Position numbers and translations under genes: made by a program. Positions 59,015-64,000 of a DNA stretch of 64,000 bases are shown here, in pieces (positions within the stretch are counted from its first letter, which is position 1; each line of letters opens with the position of its first letter). The DNA is taken from NCBI RefSeq assembly GCF_029961025.1, contig NZ_JASBVP010000006.1:186001-250000 (forward strand), in the 5' to 3' direction. The notes below the pieces were generated by a model. It had not been told where the DNA came from. It ran no database searches and saw only the letters and a list, made by a program, of their open reading frames with translations. This DNA is from Mycobacterium sp. GTDB lineage: Bacteria; Actinomycetota; Actinomycetes; Mycobacteriales; Mycobacteriaceae.

Positions 59015-59341
59015 ATGAGCAACGCCGATCGCGTCACAGCAGCCGGCGAACGGTCTCGCGGCTACCCCGGGTCTGCTGCCCGGCTGACGCCCTCGGTCGC
59101 AGCGGCGCCGACCGAACCGGTCGTCATCGGTCGAACCCGCAGCCCACGAACCCGGCGAACGGTCGACCTCACCCCCGCGCAGCACCGGGCCCTTGACATG
59201 TGGCAGCGAGAAGCCGCCGACCGTCTCGGCCTCGCCCGGGTCACCGGCCAGGAGGTCCTCGCCGCGCTCGTCGACCAGCTGCTGAGCGATCCCACACTCT
59301 CGGCTCAGATCATCCGCGTGATCCGCGCGGGGCGGCGGTGA
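59015..59341 (+). CDS. Small basic protein, possible partition-type DNA-binding protein
   Basis: This 108-residue protein (ATG at 59015, CAGGAGG upstream) has a basic, disordered first half (ERSRGYPGSAARL and RTRSPRTRR) and a structured second half: TVDLTPAQHRALDMWQREAA, LGLARVTGQEVLAALVDQLL and SAQIIRVIRAGRR. A beta-strand followed by helices after a basic tail is the design of ribbon-helix-helix partition proteins of actinobacterial plasmids. No ParA-type ATPase is present. I cannot name the family with certainty. The upstream repeats at 58897-58985 support a DNA-binding, autoregulatory role. Convergent with the lipid-kinase-like gene. Confidence 0.6.
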   Translation: MSNADRVTAAGERSRGYPGSAARLTPSVAAAPTEPVVIGRTRSPRTRRTVDLTPAQHRALDMWQREAADRLGLARVTGQEVLAALVDQLLSDPTLSAQIIRVIRAGRR

Positions 59342-59365
59342 GCCTACCGGCCGGGCACCCGCGGC

Positions 59366-60409
59366 TTACACCTGCTGCGACGGCCCGGCGCGGGCCCGGG
59401 CCGGGGCGGCCGTCGACGACCCGACCTGAGCGATGCGGATCCGCGGGCCGGCGCGAACCACCAGCCTGACGATACCGGTGAAACGCTCGCCGTCGATGAT
59501 CGGCGAGAGCGCCTGGTCCTCGGCTTCGATGATCATCTCGCGGCCGGTGGTGTCCCAGACCCGGGCACCGCGGACGGTGCCGTTGGTGAGCGCCGCGGGA
59601 AGCTGTGCGACGATCCGCGAGGGCCGCAGCTCCCCGGCCTGGAAATGCAGCGCGCCGGGTTCGGACGCCTTTGGGAAGAGCCGAAACGGACCGCCGATAC
59701 GGAGGTCGATCGCGCCGGCGTGCAGCAAGCGATGGATGCGCGTGGGAACCTCCCGGCCGTCGATGAAGACGCGCGCGCGTGTGGGTGTGAACAGGTGGGT
59801 CGCGTAGTTGGGCCTGCCCGAGCGCCCGGGAACCACCTTGGAGGTGAGGTAGTCGGCGACGGTGCGCGCGATCACGCGGGCGACGGCCGCGCGGTCGTGA
59901 TCGGGGAGCTCATAGTACTTGTCATAGAACCGGTTGCCGACGCCTCCGGCGGCCAGGCCGAAGCAGAGGCGGTGAAACGGCGCGCCGTCTTCGGTGACAC
60001 CGTCGAGTTGCAACGTGTCCAGACACACCTCGGGCGGTGGCCGGTCCGCTTCGGCGGCGGCCGTCAGGGCACGCAGAATGGTATCGGCCCGCCCCCGGAC
60101 CCGCGCCTTGCGCGCCACCGCGTTGACGCTGCCGCCGTTGGTGGGCACAAATGCCGGCCAGCGTCGCGGATCGGTCACGCACCGACGGAGTTCATTGATC
60201 AACCAGTGCAACGCGCCGTCACCTCCGTCGGCGACGAGGTGGCTCGCCCGCGGATAGAGCTGTTCCAGGATGCCGCGGAGCTCCGCGACCGACGCGGTTT
60301 GGTGTACCTCGCCCCACGGGCCGACGATGCTCCGCAGCTTGGCGGCGCGATCCCCGGCCGCGACCCGGTTGTTGCGGGCGAGCGGATTGACGATGACGCC
60401 TAGATACAT
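59366..60409 (-). CDS. Diacylglycerol/sphingosine kinase-like (DAGK catalytic domain) protein
   Basis: The 347-residue protein begins LGVIVNPLARNNRVAAGDRA, has the ATP-binding HLVADGGDGALHWLINELR (GGDG) near 58-76 and FVPTNGGSVNAVARKARVRG near 86-105, then FHRLCFGLAAGGVGNRFYD. This is the DAGK/YegS lipid-kinase pattern, with an atypical GGDGALHW in place of the commoner GGDGTLNE. The C-terminal beta domain includes GALHFQAGELRPSRIVAQLP. It is expected to phosphorylate a lipid alcohol at the membrane. The substrate is unknown. It lies in the ftsK-argA insertion, near the acyl-activating operon. Confidence 0.82.
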   Translation of the reverse strand: MYLGVIVNPLARNNRVAAGDRAAKLRSIVGPWGEVHQTASVAELRGILEQLYPRASHLVADGGDGALHWLINELRRCVTDPRRWPAFVPTNGGSVNAVARKARVRGRADTILRALTAAAEADRPPPEVCLDTLQLDGVTEDGAPFHRLCFGLAAGGVGNRFYDKYYELPDHDRAAVARVIARTVADYLTSKVVPGRSGRPNYATHLFTPTRARVFIDGREVPTRIHRLLHAGAIDLRIGGPFRLFPKASEPGALHFQAGELRPSRIVAQLPAALTNGTVRGARVWDTTGREMIIEAEDQALSPIIDGERFTGIVRLVVRAGPRIRIAQVGSSTAAPARARAGPSQQV

Positions 60410-60665
60410 CCGGGCATCACCTGCGCCCGGCTCCCGGATAGGCGCCGGGTATCAACTGGCGACGCGTCCGGTGACGGGCTCGCGAAGTGTCGCGTCCCAC
60501 CTGAAGACTCCTCGGGACGGGCTGGGCGCTCCGGCGCGGCTCGGGCGACCTGCCGTGGGCGCTAACCGGCAACGATACCCGGGCGGACGAGCCGTCGTCG
60601 GGCATGCGCGGCGCGATCACCCGGCCCGCCGGAACTTCCCGCCGGGCCGGATTAGGGTGGGTGCC

Positions 60666-61559
60666 ATGCCTGGGTGGACCGCGGCGGACCTGCCCTCGTT
60701 CACCGGACGCACCGTCATCGTCACCGGCGCGAGCAGCGGGCTGGGCGAGGTGACCGCCCGGGAGTTGGCCCGGGTCGGCGCCCGCGTCATCCTGGCGGTC
60801 CGTGACACCGAAAAAGGCGAGGCCGCCGCCGATCGCATGCGGGGACCCAAAACCGGCCCGGTCGAGGTGCGTCGGCTCGACCTGCAGGACCTGTCCTCGG
60901 TGCGGCGCTTCGCAGACGGGGTAGGTGGCGGGGTGGGCAAAGTCGACGTCCTGGTGAACAACGCCGGCATCATGGCCACCAAATACGCGCTCACCGTCGA
61001 CGGCTTCGAGGGCCAGATCGCCACCAATCACCTGGGTCATTTCGCGTTGACCAACCTGCTGCTGCCCAGCATCACCGACCGGGTGGTCACGGTGTCCTCG
61101 CTGCTGCACACCATTGGCTACATCAGCCTCAACGATCTGAACTGGCAATCGCGGCCGTATTCGGCCTGGCTGGCCTACGGCCAATCCAAGCTGGCCAATC
61201 TGCTGTTCACCGGTGAACTGCAGCGGCGCCTGGACGCCGTCGGCTCGCCGCTGCGCGCACTGGCCGCTCATCCGGGCTATTCGCACACCAACCTGCAAGG
61301 CCGCTCCGGCCGCAAGTTCGGCGACGCGTTGATACGGGCCGTCACCCGTCTGGTGGCCACCGATGCCGACTTCGGTGCCCGGCAAACGCTCTACGCCATA
61401 TCGCAGGACCTGCCGGGCAACACGTTCGTCGGTCCGAGATTCGGGCTGTACGGGCGCACCGGGCCCACCTGGCGCAGCTGGTCGGCCAGGCGGGCCGACA
61501 CCGCCGCGGCACTCTGGGAGCTGTCTGAACAGCTCACCGGGACCAAGTTTCCGCTCTGA
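60666..61559 (+). CDS. Short-chain dehydrogenase (retinol dehydrogenase-like)
   Basis: From the ATG at 60666 the protein has 297 residues. TVIVTGASSGLGEVTARELA is the NADP loop. VDVLVNNAGIMATKYALTVD, NHLGHFALTNLLLPSI, VVTVSSLLHTIG and YGQSKLANLLFTGELQRRL carry the SDR catalytic residues (Ser, Tyr, Lys). The long C-terminal part (RQTLYAISQDLPGNTFVGPR) is typical of the WW-oxidoreductase/RDH-like actinobacterial SDRs. It would act on lipophilic alcohols or ketones. Substrate unknown. The open frame continues upstream to 60270 without family text. Confidence 0.87.
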   Translation: MPGWTAADLPSFTGRTVIVTGASSGLGEVTARELARVGARVILAVRDTEKGEAAADRMRGPKTGPVEVRRLDLQDLSSVRRFADGVGGGVGKVDVLVNNAGIMATKYALTVDGFEGQIATNHLGHFALTNLLLPSITDRVVTVSSLLHTIGYISLNDLNWQSRPYSAWLAYGQSKLANLLFTGELQRRLDAVGSPLRALAAHPGYSHTNLQGRSGRKFGDALIRAVTRLVATDADFGARQTLYAISQDLPGNTFVGPRFGLYGRTGPTWRSWSARRADTAAALWELSEQLTGTKFPL

Positions 61560-61651
61560 TCAGCTCGCTGATTCGGCTCCCCGGCTCTCCGATCGGCTCC
61601 CCGGTCAGCCGAGGTACCCGCGAACCGCGGCTACACCGTCGCACCACCGGA

Positions 61652-62161
61652 TCAGAGGATCAGCAGCATCCGCGAGTTGCCCAACGTGTTCGGTTTGACG
61701 TAGCTCAAATCCAGGAACTCGGCGACGCCGAGATCATAAGAGCGGCACATCTCCTCATACACTTCGGCGGTCACCGGCGTTCCCTCGATCTCGGTGAATC
61801 CGTGTTTGCCGAAGAACTCGGTTTCGAAGGTCAGCACGAACAGCCGCCGCAGCTGCAGGTCACGCGCGACCTCGATGAGCCGGTCGACGATCGCATGACC
61901 GATACCGCGCCCGGTCATGGTGGGGTCGACCGCGACCGTGCGCAGTTCGCCGAGATCCGACCACAACACGTGCAGTGCGCCGCAACCAACCACGTTCCCC
62001 CGGTGCTCGGCCACCCAGAATTCCTGGACGGCTTCGTAGAGCGTCACCAGGTTTTTTTCCAGAAGTATCTTCCCCGCATAGATGTCCACGAGCCGCTTGA
62101 TCGCCGGGACGTCGGAGGTTCGCGCACGCCGAACCAGTGGCCGGTCGCCCTGGAGATTCAC
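61652..62161 (-). CDS. argA: L-glutamate N-acetyltransferase ArgA (GNAT type)
   Basis: From the GTG at 62161 the protein has 169 residues. A single GNAT domain runs VRRARTSDVPAIKRLVDIYA to GELRTVAVDPTMTGRGIGHA with the acetyl-CoA loop TGRGIGHAIV, then LRRLFVLTFETEFFGKHGF. In M. tuberculosis the homologue (Rv2747) performs the first arginine-pathway step without a kinase-like domain. Gene order with pgsA3 and clgR supports the assignment. It faces away from pgsA3. Confidence 0.92.
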   Translation of the reverse strand: MNLQGDRPLVRRARTSDVPAIKRLVDIYAGKILLEKNLVTLYEAVQEFWVAEHRGNVVGCGALHVLWSDLGELRTVAVDPTMTGRGIGHAIVDRLIEVARDLQLRRLFVLTFETEFFGKHGFTEIEGTPVTAEVYEEMCRSYDLGVAEFLDLSYVKPNTLGNSRMLLIL

Positions 62162-62219
62162 GGATGCACAGTATCGGTATGCGGTTCCGCGCCATCTGAG
62201 CACCCGTTATTCTGAGGCG

Positions 62220-62810
62220 GTGTCGGGGCAGCCGCAAACCGGTCCACTGGAAAAGCGCACCCGCATCACCAACTTCGCCAATGTGCTCACCGGCATGCGC
62301 CTGGTGCTTGTCCCGATCTTCCTAGGTGCGCTGTTCGCCGGAGGTGGACACGAAACAGCCAGTCGCACAGCAGCTTTCGTGATCTTTGCGATTGCTGTCA
62401 TCACTGATCGGTTCGATGGTGCATTGGCCCGCAACTACGGCATGGTGACCGAGCTGGGTACGCTGGCCGATCCGATCGCCGATAAGGCCCTTATCGGCGC
62501 GGCGCTGATCGGCTTGTCGATGCTCGGTGATCTCCCGTGGTGGGTGACGATGCTGATCTTGGCCCGCGAGGTCGGTGTTACCGTCTTGCGTTTCGCTGTG
62601 CTGCGCCGCGGTGTCATCCCAGCCAGCTGGGGCGGTAAACTCAAAACCTTTGTTCAGGCGGTGGCGATCGGGTTGTTCGTGCTGCCGCTGTCGGGTTCCT
62701 GGCTGGCGGCGGCGGGGGCGGTGATGGCCGCGGCGGTGACGCTGACGGTGATCACCGGGATCGACTACGTGGCCTCGGCCGCCAGGGAGGTCCGCGGGAC
62801 GATTCGCTGA
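62220..62810 (+). CDS. pgsA3: CDP-alcohol phosphatidyltransferase (PgsA3)
   Basis: The 196-residue membrane protein (GTG at 62220) contains the CDP-alcohol phosphotransferase motif D-x2-D-G-x2-A-R-x8-G-x3-D-x3-D, seen as DRFDGALARNYGMVTELG and then TLADPIADK. About five membrane segments surround it. It is annotated as a phosphatidylglycerophosphate synthase-like enzyme in mycobacteria; true substrate is less certain than for PgsA1/A2. Its neighbour order with clgR and pspA is conserved. Confidence 0.92.
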   Translation: MSGQPQTGPLEKRTRITNFANVLTGMRLVLVPIFLGALFAGGGHETASRTAAFVIFAIAVITDRFDGALARNYGMVTELGTLADPIADKALIGAALIGLSMLGDLPWWVTMLILAREVGVTVLRFAVLRRGVIPASWGGKLKTFVQAVAIGLFVLPLSGSWLAAAGAVMAAAVTLTVITGIDYVASAAREVRGTIR

Positions 62811-62980
62811 TCTGCGACGACGGCGGGAATGCCCGGATTTGGGTGCGGTCTAGTGTTGCGGCCGGCGCGGCGGGGGTGTGAGCTGGAGGCAGTCAGACGG
62901 CGGGGAACCCACACCACCGTCGTCGGCGTTTCTTTAAATAACCGCTGCCGATCAGGCTTGACAGGACGAAGAGGAGCACA

Positions 62981-63307
62981 ATGGCGTCCCTATTGCGCGA
63001 ACTCATCGGCGGCGTGCTGCGCCGCACCCGGATTTCGCAGGGCCGGACGCTGCGTGAAGTGTCGGATTCAGCGCGGGTCAGCCTGGGGTATCTTTCCGAG
63101 GTCGAACGCGGCCGCAAAGAGGCCTCGAGCGAGTTGCTGAACGCGATCTGCGATGCGCTGGAGCTGCCCTTGTCCGCGGTGCTCATCGATGTGGGTGAAC
63201 AGATGGCACGGCAGGAGCGAGCGGCGCTCGCCGAAGCCGGCACCGCCAACATCGACGAGAGCACCAAGGTCGTCATTCCGCCGGTGTCCTCGTTGGCAGT
63301 GGCTTGA
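62981..63307 (+). CDS. clgR: Clp protease gene regulator ClgR
   Basis: This 108-residue Cro/C1-type HTH regulator has [20 protein letters not shown] and [20 protein letters not shown], followed by [20 protein letters not shown]. The C-terminus ends [12 protein letters not shown], a hydrophobic Ala-containing tail of the sort recognised by ClpP1P2, which degrades ClgR. It activates clpP1P2, clpC and the downstream psp genes under envelope stress. It is followed by pspA after 166 bases, as in M. tuberculosis (Rv2745c-Rv2744c). Confidence 0.95.
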   Translation: MASLLRELIGGVLRRTRISQGRTLREVSDSARVSLGYLSEVERGRKEASSELLNAICDALELPLSAVLIDVGEQMARQERAALAEAGTANIDESTKVVIPPVSSLAVA

Positions 63308-63473
63308 GCCGGGCAGGTACGTCGATGACATCGCGCGGGTGGCGCGCGACGGCAACCACCCCACACGGGCGTGCGTACCCGCGCGGAACCGATAGATTAG
63401 GCGACGGGGCGGGACCAGCAGTCCAGCGGGTGTGTGGTCCGGGGAGAGTGGGAAACGAGGGCGGAGCTGACTC

Positions 63474-64000
63474 ATGGCCAATCCGTTTGTCAAAGCGTGG
63501 AAGTACCTTATGGCGCTGTTCAGCGCGAAGATCGACGAGCACGCAGACCCCAAGGTGCAAATCCAGCAGGCCATAGAAGAAGCGCAGCGTCAGCACCAGG
63601 CGCTGACCCAGCAGGCCGCGCAAGTCATCGGCAACCAGCGCCAGTTAGAGATGCGGCTCAACCGGCAGCTGGCGGAGGTGGAAAAGCTCCAGGTCAACGT
63701 GCGCCAGGCGCTGACCTTAGCCGATCAGGCCACCGCCGCCGGGGATACCGCCAAGGCCACCGAATACCACAACGCCGCCGAGGCCTTCGCGGCCCAGCTG
63801 GTGACCGCCGAGCAGAGCGTCGAGGATCTCAAGACGTTGCACGATCAAGCGCTGAGCGCGGCCGCTCAGGCCAAAAAGGCCGTCGAGCAGAACGCGATGA
63901 TGCTGCAGCAAAAGATCGCCGAGCGCACCAAGCTGCTTAGCCAGCTTGAGCAGGCAAAGATGCAGGAACAGGTGAGCGCGTCGCTGCGCTCGATGAGCGA
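63474..64000 (+). CDS. pspA: PspA-like 35-kDa antigen (partial, cut by window end)
   Basis: The first 175 residues are visible. [20 protein letters not shown] begins with an amphipathic helix for membrane contact, followed by a long coiled coil ([20 protein letters not shown], then [20 protein letters not shown]) characteristic of PspA/IM30 proteins. It supports membrane integrity under stress in complex with partners encoded downstream, and is regulated by ClgR. ATG at 63474 follows a GGGCGGAG. The remainder lies outside the window. Confidence 0.95.
   Translation, partial: MANPFVKAWKYLMALFSAKIDEHADPKVQIQQAIEEAQRQHQALTQQAAQVIGNQRQLEMRLNRQLAEVEKLQVNVRQALTLADQATAAGDTAKATEYHNAAEAFAAQLVTAEQSVEDLKTLHDQALSAAAQAKKAVEQNAMMLQQKIAERTKLLSQLEQAKMQEQVSASLRSMS

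Noticed and set aside
58792..59037. Minus-strand frame with repeated NLGS units
   Set aside because: The NLGS repeats are simply the translation of the three 12-bp tandem repeats, and the frame overlaps the better supported gene at 59015.
62820..62860. SigE-type promoter upstream of clgR (GGGAAT then GTT)
   Set aside because: The spacing between the two boxes is too long for a confident match, so it is not listed as a feature.

Overview
The window is a high-GC chromosomal segment of a Mycobacterium species other than M. tuberculosis. The order of the core genes follows the mycobacterial block that H37Rv numbers roughly Rv2845c to Rv2744c (numbers recalled, not searched). In window order these are proS, rimP-nusA-ylxR-infB-rbfA-nrnA, metallophosphoesterase-pptT-truB, mntR, ribF, rpsO, pnp-pepR, ald/aldR, dapB, thyA-dfrA, thyX-dapA-rnj, ftsK, argA, pgsA3, clgR and pspA. 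Protein signatures such as PptT, ClgR, the 35-kDa PspA-like antigen, EsxN-like and WXG100 proteins and LppA/LppV-type lipoproteins support the genus. The species cannot be fixed from sequence reading alone.

Layout. Positions 1-7.75 kb hold the end of proS, two divergent envelope or ferritin-like genes, and the transcription-translation operon. Positions 7.75-14.9 kb are a variable region that replaces the genes found between nrnA and the Rv2800-Rv2795c block in H37Rv. It carries a decayed WXG100 pair, a TacA-TacT type toxin-antitoxin module flanked by near-identical direct repeats, a VapB-VapC module whose toxin lacks a normal start codon, and a translationally coupled pair: a SNF2/RapA-type helicase with a large zinc-ribbon/coiled-coil partner. 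Positions 14.9-28.7 kb return to core genes. Positions 28.7-33.7 kb are an arsenic resistance island (two ArsR repressors, ACR3 pump, FAD oxidoreductase, one intact and one beheaded ArsM) with a shared operator-like motif.

Positions 34.0-42.1 kb contain an Esx chimera, dapB, small redox genes, htpG, a dienelactone hydrolase, a 56-bp tandem repeat and the overlapping thyA-dfrA-YcaQ operon. Positions 42.2-46.1 kb hold a WXG100 / DUF1023 hydrolase / lipoprotein cassette with a partial second copy, which looks like a polymorphic toxin-type arrangement. It sits where H37Rv carries restriction-modification and vapBC genes. Positions 46.2-53 kb are thyX, dapA, rnj, a methyltransferase fragment, a monooxygenase and ftsK. 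Positions 53.0-61.6 kb are an insertion between ftsK and argA: a three-gene fatty-acyl-AMP ligase/ACP/thioester-reductase operon with a diiron-type protein and a flavin/[2Fe-2S] reductase, then an AT-rich gene-free stretch with short direct repeats in front of a small DNA-binding-like gene, a lipid-kinase-like gene and an SDR. The window ends in argA, pgsA3, clgR and the start of pspA.

The best candidates for something undescribed are (i) the SNF2 helicase plus zinc-ribbon partner in a defence-rich site, (ii) the WXG100-DUF1023-lipoprotein cassette with its headless second module and diverged second lipoprotein, and (iii) the FAAL-ACP-reductase/diiron/reductase operon next to plasmid-partition-like repeats. 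All functional claims for these are inference.
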